This document shows, piece by piece, positions 16,949 through 26,314 of a DNA stretch of 64,000 nt. Location: contig NZ_CALUCN010000007.1 in NCBI RefSeq assembly GCF_943914565.1, forward strand, positions 1 through 64,000, read 5' to 3'. Each line of letters opens with the position of its first letter. Position 1 is the first letter of the stretch. Made by a program: the position numbers and the translations under genes. This DNA is from an uncultured Tessaracoccus sp. GTDB taxonomy: Bacteria > Actinomycetota > Actinomycetes > Propionibacteriales > Propionibacteriaceae. A model generated the notes under the pieces. That model did no database searches. It saw only the letters and a program-made list of their open reading frames with translations, and was not told where the DNA came from.

Positions 16949-17917
16949 ATGAGCATCCGATTCGGCATTCTCGGGGCGGCACGCATCGCCCCGGAGGCAT
17001 TGGTACGCCCCGCGAGACGCAACGGTCAGGTCTCCGTCGAGGCCGTCGCGAGCCGGACCCGATCACACGCGGAGGCGTTCGCCCGCGAGCACCGGATCCC
17101 CACGGTGCACGACGACATGGACGCACTCCTGGCGGATCCGGACCTGGACGCGGTGTACATCGCCCTGCCGAATGGCCTCCACGCCGAGTGGGCGGAGCGC
17201 GCGCTGCGCGCCGGGAAGCACGTGCTCGTCGAGAAGCCGGTGGCGTCCAACGCCGAGGAGGCCGCGAAGCTCGAGCAGGTGGCCGAGGAGTCCGGTCGGG
17301 TGTGCATGGTGGGCTACCACTACCGCTACCACCCCCTCATGGCGGCGCTGCGCGAGATGCTGCCCAGGATCGGACACCTCCAGGAGGTGGAGACGCAGTT
17401 CCACGTGGGCCTCGACGACCGCGACGACATCCGCTACGACTACGAGCTCGCCGGCGGGGCACTCATGGACCTCGGCTGCTACGAGATTCACCTCCTGCGC
17501 TACCTCACCGATCTCGAACCCGAGGTGGTCTCCGCCACCGCGAGGCCGGCCGAGGACGAGCGGATCGACGAACGCATGGACGCCGAGCTGCAGCTGCTCA
17601 GCATCCGCGCCACCATCTCGTCCTCGCTCAGGGAGGAGGAGTCGGTGCAGCGGGCGGTGTTCAAGGGCTCGGACGGCGAGATCGTCGTCGAGGGATTCGT
17701 GCTGCCCCAGCTCGGCAACCGCATCCACGTGGTGGCGCCCGACCTCCGCCACGACCACTCGGTGAGCACGTCGGTGACGAGCTACGACGGCCAGCTGCAG
17801 CAGTTCGTCTCCGCGGTGGAGCACGACCGCCCGTTCCCCACGACGGTGGCGGACTCGGTGGCGACGATGCGGGTCATCGACGACGTCTACCGCGCGGCCG
17901 GGCTGCCCCTGCGCTGA
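16949..17917 (+). CDS. Gfo/Idh/MocA family oxidoreductase
   Basis: A 322-residue NAD(P)-dependent dehydrogenase acting on a sugar or cyclitol-like substrate. The Rossmann motif GILGAARIA is at 6-14 and the family's catalytic EKP at 95-97, with a C-terminal alpha/beta domain that includes MDLGCYEIHLLRYL. The substrate is unknown. It stands alone and abuts the comEC stop (TGA followed directly by TCA), so the two transcripts converge with no spacer. Its presence between holA and comEC interrupts the usual cluster. Confidence 0.9.
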   Translation: MSIRFGILGAARIAPEALVRPARRNGQVSVEAVASRTRSHAEAFAREHRIPTVHDDMDALLADPDLDAVYIALPNGLHAEWAERALRAGKHVLVEKPVASNAEEAAKLEQVAEESGRVCMVGYHYRYHPLMAALREMLPRIGHLQEVETQFHVGLDDRDDIRYDYELAGGALMDLGCYEIHLLRYLTDLEPEVVSATARPAEDERIDERMDAELQLLSIRATISSSLREEESVQRAVFKGSDGEIVVEGFVLPQLGNRIHVVAPDLRHDHSVSTSVTSYDGQLQQFVSAVEHDRPFPTTVADSVATMRVIDDVYRAAGLPLR

Positions 17918-20218
17918 TCATCGCCCGAGCCGACGCACCTCGAGCGCGTCGCGCTCCGCGAGGGCGATCGCACCCTCGGTGTCGGTGCGTGCCACCTCCA
18001 TGCCGAGGCGGCCGACGAGCGTGAGCGCGCTGGGTGCGGGGTGGCCGTAGGCATTGTCCTCGCCGGCGCTCACGAGCGCGAGGCGGGCCCCCGTCGCGGC
18101 GAGGAAGGCCTCCTCCTGCCGGGCGGAGCCGTGGTGCGGGAGCTTCGCGACGTCGGCGCGGAGCGTCAGGCCGAGGCGGCGTGCCGTGCGGAGCGCGTCG
18201 CGTTGCCCGGCCGGTTCGACGTCGCCGGGGAGGAGCACGGTGAGCCCCGCCACGTCGGCGACGCCGACGACGGAGGCGTCGTTCTCCGCGGAGGACTCCC
18301 CCTCCCCGTCGGCCGACGCCGGCACGTGGTGCTCCGGCGCCGCGATCGTCGTCCACGTGACGTCCCCCACGCGCAGCCGTTCCCCCGGCTGCGCCGCCCT
18401 GACGACGGCCGACCCGGCAGCCCGGGTCACGGCCCGGGCGATGCCCGACGGCGACGGCGTCGCGCTCGTGAGCACCAGGCCCGGCGGGTGACGGCGAGCG
18501 ACCGCGTCGAACGCGCCGACGTGGTCGGCGTGGAAGTGGGTGAGGACGACGAGCGGCAGCGACCGCACGCCGAGCCGGTCCAGGCACGCGAGCACCGGCG
18601 CCGGGTCCTGCCCCGTGTCGACGAGCACCGCCTGCCCGTCGCCGGCTCGCAGCACGGTGGCGTCGCCCTGACCGACGTCGCAGGCGACCACCTGCCACGG
18701 CCCCGGCCAGCCCGGGGTCGGCGCCCGCACCACGGATGCGCCCAGCAACCCCAGCAGGAGCAGCAGGCAGGTCGCGCGTCGACGCATCACCGCCGGGGCG
18801 AGCGCAGCCAGCGCGGCGCACAGCACCGTGACGAGCGCAAGTCCGAGGGTGCCCGGAGGCCAGGACGTCGTCGCCCCCGGAAGCCCTGCGCCCCGTTCGG
18901 CGATCCACAGCAACGGCTGGGCGCTGATCCCCGCGAGGCGCCCCAGCAGCGCCGATGCCGAGGGCCACCACGACAGCGCGCACGCGGCGAAGCCGAGCAC
19001 GGTCGTCGGACCGACGAACGGGCCGGCGACGACGTTGGCCAGCACGCCGACCACCGAGACCTCCCCGCTGAGCGCGGTGACGATGGGCTGGGTCCAGAGC
19101 TGGGCGGCACACGGCACCGCGAGGGCCTCCGCGAGCCATCGCGGCGCCCACGTGGTCATCGAACGCACGAGCTGGGGCCCGAGCACAACGATGCCGAGGC
19201 AGGCCGCACACGAGAGCCAGAACCCGGGTGCGCGGGCGAGCCAGGGATCGAGGCCGATGAGCACGACGACCGCGACGCACAGGCCGCGGATGCTCCGGCG
19301 GCCGGTGCCCATGCCGGTGGCCGCCACGGCGACGAGCCCCATCGCCGCCGCCCGCAGCACCGACGGCTCGGGACCGCAGATGAGCACGAACAGCACGACG
19401 GTCGCGAGCGAGCTCCAGCGAACGCTCCACCCGCGCACGCCGACCATGCGCAGGAGCGCCAGCACCACGCCGAGCATCAGCGCGAGGTTCGCACCCGAGA
19501 CGGCCATGAGGTGCGTGAGCCCGGTGGCCTGGAACTGGTCCCGCAGCTCCTCCCCGACGAGCGAGGTGTCCCCGACGACGAGCGACGGCACCAACGCGCG
19601 CTGCCCCGGTGGCGCGTTGGCGACGGCGTCGCGCAGGCCCTGGCGCAACCAGGCGGCCAGCCGCTCGTGGGGGCCCGGCGGACTGCCCTCGGCCACGACC
19701 TCGCGCAGGCTGAGCAGCGCGACGGCCTGCTCACCCACCCGGCCTGCCGCCAGTCTCGCCTGGACGCGCTGGCTGGATCCGACCGCGAGCCCGCGAAGGG
19801 TTTCGGCCCGGTCGCCGCTGGCGACGAGGAGCACCGGCAGCCGCTGAGTCGTCCGTGTCCCCCGCGCCTCGACCCAGCGCACCTCGGCCAGGGCGGTCAC
19901 CGACGGGGGTTTCGGAGGTGCCGCCGCCCGTGGCCTCGGCTCAGCCGTGATGCGCACCTCGGCCGTGACGATCGCGCGCTGTTCGGCCAGCCGGGCCAAC
20001 GTCGAGGAGTGCCGCTGCTCGGCCAGCAGACCGGAGCCGGTGGCCACGACGGCGCAAGCGACGAGGCCCACCACGAGCCACGGGCGCCGCGCCGCGACGA
20101 ACAGGGACAGCACCGCAGCCACGACACTCGCCGCCACGCCCCACCAGAGCAAGCCGGTGCCGAGCGCAGCCCCGAGCCAGGCCCCCGCAGCCAGCGGCAG
20201 GAGCCGCCAGTCATTCAC
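17918..20218 (-). CDS. comEC: ComEC/Rec2 DNA-uptake channel protein
   Basis: ComEC forms the inner-membrane channel through which single-stranded DNA enters in natural transformation. The 766-residue product has an N-terminal membrane and DUF4131 part, a central Competence domain with many helices (FQATGLTHLMAVSGANLALML), and a C-terminal metallo-beta-lactamase domain with HFHADHVGAF, ending in KLPHHGS and AYGHP. The start is GTG at 20218. With comEA just upstream it forms a late-competence pair; no comG or pilus genes lie in the window. Confidence 0.92.
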   Translation of the reverse strand: MNDWRLLPLAAGAWLGAALGTGLLWWGVAASVVAAVLSLFVAARRPWLVVGLVACAVVATGSGLLAEQRHSSTLARLAEQRAIVTAEVRITAEPRPRAAAPPKPPSVTALAEVRWVEARGTRTTQRLPVLLVASGDRAETLRGLAVGSSQRVQARLAAGRVGEQAVALLSLREVVAEGSPPGPHERLAAWLRQGLRDAVANAPPGQRALVPSLVVGDTSLVGEELRDQFQATGLTHLMAVSGANLALMLGVVLALLRMVGVRGWSVRWSSLATVVLFVLICGPEPSVLRAAAMGLVAVAATGMGTGRRSIRGLCVAVVVLIGLDPWLARAPGFWLSCAACLGIVVLGPQLVRSMTTWAPRWLAEALAVPCAAQLWTQPIVTALSGEVSVVGVLANVVAGPFVGPTTVLGFAACALSWWPSASALLGRLAGISAQPLLWIAERGAGLPGATTSWPPGTLGLALVTVLCAALAALAPAVMRRRATCLLLLLGLLGASVVRAPTPGWPGPWQVVACDVGQGDATVLRAGDGQAVLVDTGQDPAPVLACLDRLGVRSLPLVVLTHFHADHVGAFDAVARRHPPGLVLTSATPSPSGIARAVTRAAGSAVVRAAQPGERLRVGDVTWTTIAAPEHHVPASADGEGESSAENDASVVGVADVAGLTVLLPGDVEPAGQRDALRTARRLGLTLRADVAKLPHHGSARQEEAFLAATGARLALVSAGEDNAYGHPAPSALTLVGRLGMEVARTDTEGAIALAERDALEVRRLGR

Positions 20219-20267
20219 GACGGTGGGTGGGGCGGGCAGCGCCGGGCCGGGCGTCCGTCGCGCGCCA

Positions 20268-21131
20268 TCAGACCCTCACGTGGGGCTCGAGCTTCGCGAA
20301 CGTCTTCGGCCCGATGCCGCTGACCTCCTGCAGCTCCGCGACGTCGGTGAAGCCGCCGTGCTCCTCCCGCCAGGCGAGGATGGCCTGCGCCGTCACGGGG
20401 CCGACCCCGGGCAGGGCCTCGAGCTGCTCCTGCGTGGCGGCGTTGAGGTCGAGCCGGTCTCCGCCCTGGTCACCACCAGCGGACGCCGCTCCCCCGGCCG
20501 TGCCGCCGCCGGACGGTGCCGCGGGCGCGTCGACGTGGCTCGACTCGCTGCCGCTGCCCACCTTCACCTGCATGCCGTCAGCGACCGGTGCGGCCAGGTT
20601 GAGGTCGCCCGGTGCGGCCGCGTCCGTGAGCCCGCCGGCGGCACGGATGGCGTCGTCGACGATGGACCCCGCCGGCAGCTGGACCACCCCGGGGCGCGCG
20701 ACGGCGCCGACGACGTGGACGCGCAGGCGCTCAGGTGCCGTGGGTGAAGGCGACGCTGCGGGCTTGGCCGGCGGCGGGGACGACTCGACCGGTGGTGGCG
20801 GCTGGGCCGAGACCGTCGTCGGCGCGGATCCGCCCAGTGAGAGTGCGATCGTGACCGCGAGCACGGCCACGACGAGCACGAGCGCCACGACGTGGGTGCG
20901 GCTCAGCGCGAGCCGGTCCCGCCAGCGCGCCAGGGGGCGCTCCCCCGGTGGCGCGGGCGGCGGGTCCGGTGCGGGCGTCGGCGCGGCCTCGACCGCGCCC
21001 GGGGCAGGTGGCTCCTCGGGCGGCTCCACGACTGCCCGGCGCGGGGCCGCCAACGGCGGTTGACCGATGCTCAGGTACGCGAGGCGGGCGCGTGCCAACT
21101 CGTCGGCGGACTTCAGGCTCGTCTTGCTCAT
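20268..21131 (-). CDS. comEA: ComEA-type DNA-binding competence protein
   Basis: A membrane-anchored DNA receptor that passes incoming DNA to ComEC. The 287-residue protein has a proline-rich cytoplasmic N-terminus, one membrane helix (about 80-101), a Pro/Ser linker, an SLBB domain (LRVHVVGAVARPGVVQLPAG) and a C-terminal pair of helix-hairpin-helix motifs (LPGVGPVTAQAIL, VSGIGPKTF). The ATG at 21131 was chosen as the first start consistent with a cytoplasmic leader; an open frame continues upstream. It is followed by comEC after 49 bases. Confidence 0.9.
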   Translation of the reverse strand: MSKTSLKSADELARARLAYLSIGQPPLAAPRRAVVEPPEEPPAPGAVEAAPTPAPDPPPAPPGERPLARWRDRLALSRTHVVALVLVVAVLAVTIALSLGGSAPTTVSAQPPPPVESSPPPAKPAASPSPTAPERLRVHVVGAVARPGVVQLPAGSIVDDAIRAAGGLTDAAAPGDLNLAAPVADGMQVKVGSGSESSHVDAPAAPSGGGTAGGAASAGGDQGGDRLDLNAATQEQLEALPGVGPVTAQAILAWREEHGGFTDVAELQEVSGIGPKTFAKLEPHVRV

Positions 21132-21205
21132 GCCTGCAGCATGGCTGCGACACGCCCGGGATTCCCACGCAGGCAGGAATCTGTGGAGAACTCCGGCCGC
21201 GAGCG

Positions 21206-23668
21206 CTACTTGCCGGGCACGAGGCTCAGCATCTTCGGCAGCTTCGCAATCACCTTCACCACGGGGCGTCCATCCAGGTGGCGCTGCACGTTCGCGTCGG
21301 CGAGGGCGGCCTCGCGGGCGGCCTCCTCGGTGATGTCGGCGGGCACCTCGAGCTTGGCCCGCACCTTGCCCTGCACCTGCACGACCATCGTCACGAGGTC
21401 CTCTGCGGCGAGCTCGGGATCCGACGTGGGCCACTCGCTGTTGGCCACCGACGGCTCCAGGCCGAGCAGTGCCCACATCTCCTCCGAGACGTACGGGGTG
21501 ACGAGCGAGAGCGCCTGCGCGGTGAACTGGGCAGCCTCCCGCACGGCCGGGTCGGCCGGGCCGATGTCGCCGTCGATGGCCTTGCGGGTGGCGTTGACGA
21601 GCTCCATCGTGCGCGCGACCGCCACGTTGAAGCGTCCGTCCTCGACGAGCTGCGTGATGGCGGCGATCGTCTGGTGGGTCACCTTGCGCAGCGCCGGGGC
21701 CCCGGTCGCGAAGTCGACGTCGGGCGCGCTGGCGACGTCAGCGGCCACCCGGTGGGCGCGCTGAATGAACTTCAGCGAGCTCGACGGGGACACGTTTGCC
21801 CAGTCGATGTCGTCCTCCGGCGGACCGGCGAAGATCATGGTGAGCCGGACCGCGTCGACGCCGTACTCGTCCAGCTGCTCGCCCAGGTCCACGCCGTTGC
21901 CGAGCGACTTGCTCATGGCCTTGCCCTGGTTGATCACCTGGCCCTGGTTGAGCAGCCGCTGCATCGGCTCGTCGAAGTCGACGAGCCCCAGGTCGTGGAG
22001 GACCTTCGAGAAGAAGCGCATGTAGAGCAGGTGCAGGATCGCGTGCTCGATGCCACCCACGTACTGCGCCACGGGCATCCACCGCCGGACGTCCTCGACA
22101 CGGAACGGCGCGTCCTCGCACTGCGGCGAGCAGTAGCGGAAGAAGTACCACGACGAGTCGACGAACGTGTCCATCGTGTCGGTGTCGCGCTTGGCGTCGC
22201 CACCGCAGCGCGGGCAGGCGACGGCGACCCAGTCGGTCGCTGCGGCCAGCGGGGAGATGCCCTTCGGCGCCAGCTGTTCGCCGCGCAGATCAGGCAGCCG
22301 GACGGGGAGGTCCTCGTCGGGAACGGGCACCTCACCGCAGGAGGGGCAGTGGATGATCGGGATCGGACAACCCCAGAAGCGCTGGCGCGACAGCAACCAG
22401 TCGCGCAGCCGGTACTGCACCTTGCCGGTGCCGGTGCCGTCGGCCTCGAGCCGCTCGATCATGCGACGCACACCCGCGGCCTTGTCGGTGAGCCCGTCGA
22501 GGATGCCGGAGTGCTGGTAGGCGCCGTCGCCGCTCGTGGCGACGCCGGTCTCGGCCGGGTCGGTGCCGTCGACGTCGATGACGGTCCTGACGGGCAGGCC
22601 GTGCTTGCGAGCGAAGTCGAGGTCTCGCTGGTCGTGCGCGGGCACGGCCATCACGGCTCCGGTGCCGTAGTCGGCGAGCACGTAGTCGGCGGCGTAGACG
22701 GGCAGCAGTTCCCCGTTGACGGGGTTGGTCGCGGTGACGCCCAGGTACACCCCGGTCTTCTCCCGCTCGGCGGACTGCCGCTCGATCTCGGTCGACCGCT
22801 TCGTCTGCTCGAGGTAGGCCTCGAAGTCGGCGCGCTGCTCGTCGCTCACCAGCTCGGCGGCGAGTTCCGAGTCGGGCGCGACGACCATGTAGGTCGCGCC
22901 GTACAGGGTGTCGGGGCGGGTGGTGAAGACGGTGATCGGCTCGTCGCGGCCCTCGACGACGAAACGCACGTGCGCGCCCTCGGACCGGCCGATCCAGTTG
23001 CGCTGCATGGCCAGCACGTGTTCGGGCCAGCCGCCCTCGAGCAGCGCCATGTCGTCCAGCAGACGGTCGGCGTAGTCGGTGATGCGGAAGTACCACTGGT
23101 TGAGCTTGCGCTTCGTGACCTCCGACTTGCAGCGTTCGCACCGCCCGTCGACGACCTGCTCGTTGGCGAGCACGGTCTGGTCCTTCGGGCACCAGTTGAC
23201 GAACGAGTTCTTCCGGTAGGCCAGGCCGCGCGCGAAGAAGCGCAGGAACAGCCACTGCGTCCAGCGGTAGTAGTCCTCGTCGGAGGTGTGCAGCCGGGTG
23301 GACCAGTCGAAGCTCAGCCCGTAGCGACGAAACGACGTGGCCTGCTTCTCGATGTTGGCGTAGGTCCACTCCGCGGGGTGCGCGTCGTTGCGGATCGCGG
23401 CATTCTCCGCAGGCAGGCCGAAGGAGTCCCAGCCGATCGGGTGGAGCACGTCGAAGCCGCGCAGGCGCAGGTAGCGGGCCACCACGTCGCCCATCGCGTA
23501 GACCTCGGCGTGGCCCATGTGGAGGTCGCCCGACGGGTAGGGGAACATGTCGAGGACGTAGCGTCGCTCGCGGGAGCCGTCGTCCAGCGTCCGGAACGTG
23601 TCGTCACGCTCCCAGAACTCCTGCCACTTCTCCTCTGCGGCCTTCGCGTCGTAGTGCTCTCGCGTCAC
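21206..23668 (-). CDS. leuS: Leucyl-tRNA synthetase
   Basis: A class I synthetase charging tRNA-Leu, 820 residues. HMGH at 50-53 is the HIGH motif; the second signature reads AMSKS rather than KMSKS, as in some bacterial LeuRS. The CP1 editing domain is present (TTRPDTLYGATYMV, and the editing Asp in VPAHDQRDLDFA). Zinc-finger cysteines occur at CERC and CPSC. The GTG start at 23668 has AGGAGG seven bases upstream. No T-box leader is seen in the short upstream region. Confidence 0.97.
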   Translation of the reverse strand: MTREHYDAKAAEEKWQEFWERDDTFRTLDDGSRERRYVLDMFPYPSGDLHMGHAEVYAMGDVVARYLRLRGFDVLHPIGWDSFGLPAENAAIRNDAHPAEWTYANIEKQATSFRRYGLSFDWSTRLHTSDEDYYRWTQWLFLRFFARGLAYRKNSFVNWCPKDQTVLANEQVVDGRCERCKSEVTKRKLNQWYFRITDYADRLLDDMALLEGGWPEHVLAMQRNWIGRSEGAHVRFVVEGRDEPITVFTTRPDTLYGATYMVVAPDSELAAELVSDEQRADFEAYLEQTKRSTEIERQSAEREKTGVYLGVTATNPVNGELLPVYAADYVLADYGTGAVMAVPAHDQRDLDFARKHGLPVRTVIDVDGTDPAETGVATSGDGAYQHSGILDGLTDKAAGVRRMIERLEADGTGTGKVQYRLRDWLLSRQRFWGCPIPIIHCPSCGEVPVPDEDLPVRLPDLRGEQLAPKGISPLAAATDWVAVACPRCGGDAKRDTDTMDTFVDSSWYFFRYCSPQCEDAPFRVEDVRRWMPVAQYVGGIEHAILHLLYMRFFSKVLHDLGLVDFDEPMQRLLNQGQVINQGKAMSKSLGNGVDLGEQLDEYGVDAVRLTMIFAGPPEDDIDWANVSPSSSLKFIQRAHRVAADVASAPDVDFATGAPALRKVTHQTIAAITQLVEDGRFNVAVARTMELVNATRKAIDGDIGPADPAVREAAQFTAQALSLVTPYVSEEMWALLGLEPSVANSEWPTSDPELAAEDLVTMVVQVQGKVRAKLEVPADITEEAAREAALADANVQRHLDGRPVVKVIAKLPKMLSLVPGK

Positions 23669-23697
23669 CCTGGTCCTCCTGTGTGCGTCGCCGGGCC

Positions 23698-23703
23698 AAT
23701 ATA
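23698..23703 (-). promoter_or_regulatory. leuS -10 element
   Basis: TATATT on the minus strand, about 30 bases before the GTG start, is a rare AT-rich block in this genome. No good -35 partner is seen, so only the -10 is proposed. Confidence 0.4.
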
Positions 23704-23734
23704 CCGTGCTGGGCAGGGGCTGGCCCCACCGAGG

Positions 23735-24652
23735 TCACGGGGCGAGGAAGGCGTCGAGCTCCGCCGCCGACGGGGGCTGGGCCCCCGCCCGGGTGCACAC
23801 GAGCGCCGACGCCGCGACCCCGCGGGCCAGTGACTCCTCGACGTTGGTGCCGTCGAAGCGCGAGAGGAAGCCGGCGTTGAACGTGTCGCCGGCACCCACG
23901 GTGTCGACGAGCTCCACACGCCGGCCGGGGACGCGCGCGAATTCGCCGGCCGGGCCGACCGCGACGGCACCGTCCGCGCCGAGCGTGAGCAGGAACACCG
24001 ACAGCTCGTACTTGCGGCTGAGCCGCGTCGCCATCTCGACCGGGTCCTCCGAGTAGTCGGAGAGCCAGGCGAGGTCCTCGTCGGAGGCCTTCGCGATGCC
24101 TCCGGACTGGCCGACGAGGTCCAGCAGCGCCTGCACCTTCTCGATGTACTCGGCGCGGTCGGGGAGCACGCCGGGGCGCACGTTGATGTCGAAGCTCTTG
24201 CGGTTGGGGCTGCGTGTGAGGTAGCGGTGCACCTGCGCGAACGACGGCTCCATGACGGCGACGAGCGAGCCGAAGTGCAGCCAGTCGTCGGACTCGAGCG
24301 TCGGGAAGTCGGTCTCCTGCCAGGTGAAGTTGCTCGTACGGTGGGTGTGGAACGCGTAGCTGGCCTTCCCCGCCTCGTCGAGGCTCACCACCGCGAGGGT
24401 CGTGGGGTCGAACGTGCGGATCACGTAGTCGAGCCCGACGCCGTGGGCCTCCAAGTGGTCGGCCAGTTGCGTGCCGAACGCGTCCTCGCTCAGGCGACCC
24501 AGGAACTGCACGTCGCAGCCGAGCTCGCCCAGCGCGACGGCGGTGTTCAGCGGGCCACCGCCGGAGCGGGCGCTCCACCGGCTCTCCGCCGGCGTGGCGC
24601 CAGACTCCGGGATGAGGTCGACGAGGGCTTCTCCGAGCACGATGAACCGCAT
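23735..24652 (-). CDS. PfkB-family sugar kinase (fructokinase-like)
   Basis: A 305-residue ribokinase-superfamily kinase. The N-terminus MRFIVLGEALVDLIP, the substrate loop GGGPLNTAVALGELG, and the catalytic VDTVGAGDTFNAGFL with the anion-hole GAGD are all present. The best functional guess is fructokinase because of the GEALVDLIP opening and GPLNTA motif. An in-frame ATG lies six codons earlier (24670). It stands alone downstream of the DUF4192 gene on the same strand. Confidence 0.9.
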   Translation of the reverse strand: MRFIVLGEALVDLIPESGATPAESRWSARSGGGPLNTAVALGELGCDVQFLGRLSEDAFGTQLADHLEAHGVGLDYVIRTFDPTTLAVVSLDEAGKASYAFHTHRTSNFTWQETDFPTLESDDWLHFGSLVAVMEPSFAQVHRYLTRSPNRKSFDINVRPGVLPDRAEYIEKVQALLDLVGQSGGIAKASDEDLAWLSDYSEDPVEMATRLSRKYELSVFLLTLGADGAVAVGPAGEFARVPGRRVELVDTVGAGDTFNAGFLSRFDGTNVEESLARGVAASALVCTRAGAQPPSAAELDAFLAP

Positions 24653-24701
24653 GGCCCACACGATACCCATGCGCGTGGCGCCCACGGCCCGGGGCGTGGG
24701 C

Positions 24702-25607
24702 TCAGGGTTCGTCCCAGCGAGCCGGCGGGATGCCGAGGCGCAGCACCGCCTCGACGGTGCGCCCGAGCGGATGGCCCGCGTCGCTCGCCAGGACCTGGTC
24801 GATGCACTCGTTGGCCAACGTGCCGTTGCCCTCGAGCCAGTACGCGAGGCCGAGCAGTGCGGTGACGTTGGCGACCGACTCCGTGGGCGCCTCGGCGCGC
24901 GCCACGAGGAGGGTCCGGCGTCGTGGGGTGGCGACGGGGGTGGACATCTGCGCGAGCATCTCCGCGAAGCACTCCTCCTCCCCCAGCAAGCACGCGAGCA
25001 CGGCCGCGTCCCTGCCGGAGGGAACCCCGTCCTCGACGAGGCAGCGCAGCAGCTCGAGCTGCCCGTCGCGGTCGAGTGCCCAGACGACGGCCCTCGCCTC
25101 CTCCGTCCACGCGGGCGTGGGCGCGAACCCGCGCAGCACGCCCACGGCTTCGTCGCGTGAGGCGTGGACCGGGCCCTCGTCGGCGGGCCGGTGAGCGAGC
25201 ACCGTCGTCGACGGCTCGTGGGGCTCCTCCTCGATGAGGACGCCATCGACGACCTCCCAGCTGCTGGACCCGTCGGTGACGAGCACGAGCGAGACGTGGT
25301 CGAGGTGCAGGGCGAGGCGTTCGGCCTCCCGCGCCGCGCGCTCGGGGCTGGAGGCGTAGCCGAGGGCGATCCAGTGGCCCTCCGCCGACGGGTGCTCGCC
25401 GGCGGCGTGGGCGAGCTGGTTGCGCACGGTGGTGGGGGCGATCTCGAGCGTGACGAGATCGATCCTGGAGGCGAAGGCGAGGTGCTGCCCATCCATGCGA
25501 AGCAGCACGAGCGAGTCGGAAGGGGTGTAGCCGAACTGGGCGGCGGGGACGGTCAGGAGGTCGGCGCGGGAGGCGCAGCGGATGGTGGCAGTGGTGGAAG
25601 TCGTCAT
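24702..25607 (-). CDS. DUF4192 family protein
   Basis: A 301-residue protein of an actinobacterial family of unknown role. It opens with RADLLTVPAAQFGYTPSDSL, the family's hallmark, and has the Leu/Ala-rich C-terminal half ending in a conserved short tetratricopeptide-like stretch (LLGLAYWLEGNGTLANECID). No signal or membrane segment is present, so it is cytoplasmic. The ATG at 25607 was chosen because the upstream in-frame extension lacks family similarity. Confidence 0.82.
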   Translation of the reverse strand: MTTSTTATIRCASRADLLTVPAAQFGYTPSDSLVLLRMDGQHLAFASRIDLVTLEIAPTTVRNQLAHAAGEHPSAEGHWIALGYASSPERAAREAERLALHLDHVSLVLVTDGSSSWEVVDGVLIEEEPHEPSTTVLAHRPADEGPVHASRDEAVGVLRGFAPTPAWTEEARAVVWALDRDGQLELLRCLVEDGVPSGRDAAVLACLLGEEECFAEMLAQMSTPVATPRRRTLLVARAEAPTESVANVTALLGLAYWLEGNGTLANECIDQVLASDAGHPLGRTVEAVLRLGIPPARWDEP

Positions 25608-25690
25608 GCCCTCAGGATGGCTGCGAGCCACCGCCCACTTGCATCGGATCGTGAAGCTGTGGACAACTTCCCCGGGTACAGTTTCCGACC

Positions 25691-26314
25691 ATGGACAACC
25701 AGCAGTGGCCAGGCCAGCCCACGGACCCGCCCAGCCCGTGGTCGAAGGACGACCCGACGTGGCGTCCGCCGCACTTCCAGGACAAGGTGGCGCGCGACCC
25801 GCGACAGCCGTTCGGCACCGGACCCAGCAGGCAGGCTGACGTGCCGGACCTGCGCCCACCGCGCAAGCCGGTCTGGCCGTGGGTGGTCGCGATCGTCGTC
25901 GCGATCGCAGCCGTGCTCGTCTTCCTCGCCGTGCAGCCCTCCCCCGAGACGACGCAGCCCTCCGAGCAGCCGCCCGCGACGGCGTTCCCGAGCCCGTCGG
26001 TGACCGGCAATGCCCTGCCGTACGAGGGCAACGGCACCGGCGTCGTCGAGGCCACGGCGCACCGCTGGACCGGGGATGGGCTCGAGCTCGACTACCGGAT
26101 CACCAGCGAGGACGGGGACCGCCGGTTCACGTTCTTCGCGTTCCGCAACGACACGCGGGAACAGGTCATGCCGGACGGCGAACCCATCATCGAGGTTGCC
26201 CCAGACAAGGACGCGACGGGCACGCTGCGGTTCCCGATGGACCGCGGCGACGTGACCCTCGTGCTCACGACGGCACACGGCCGGCCGATCACGGCGTTGG
26301 CGATCCCGGGGTGA
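25691..26314 (+). CDS. Membrane-anchored protein, possible DUF4352-like domain
   Basis: A 207-residue protein with a Pro-rich cytoplasmic N-terminus (about 1-60), a single membrane helix (WPWVVAIVVAIAAVLVFLAV, about 62-81), a Pro/Ser/Thr linker, and an extracellular beta-rich domain. The domain (LPYEGNGTGVVEATAHRW onward, then FRNDTREQVMP) looks like an immunoglobulin-like DUF4352 fold. No function is assigned. Its stop overlaps the convergent DMT transporter gene by 26 bases. Confidence 0.7.
   Translation: MDNQQWPGQPTDPPSPWSKDDPTWRPPHFQDKVARDPRQPFGTGPSRQADVPDLRPPRKPVWPWVVAIVVAIAAVLVFLAVQPSPETTQPSEQPPATAFPSPSVTGNALPYEGNGTGVVEATAHRWTGDGLELDYRITSEDGDRRFTFFAFRNDTREQVMPDGEPIIEVAPDKDATGTLRFPMDRGDVTLVLTTAHGRPITALAIPG

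Noticed and set aside
23669..23734. T-box riboswitch before leuS
   Set aside because: The upstream gap is only 66 bases and shows no T-box sequence or terminator.
20948..23833. Very long open frame on the strand opposite comEA-leuS
   Set aside because: It mirrors the leuS codons at high GC, has no recognisable domain and is rich in Arg, Val and His, as antisense shadows are.
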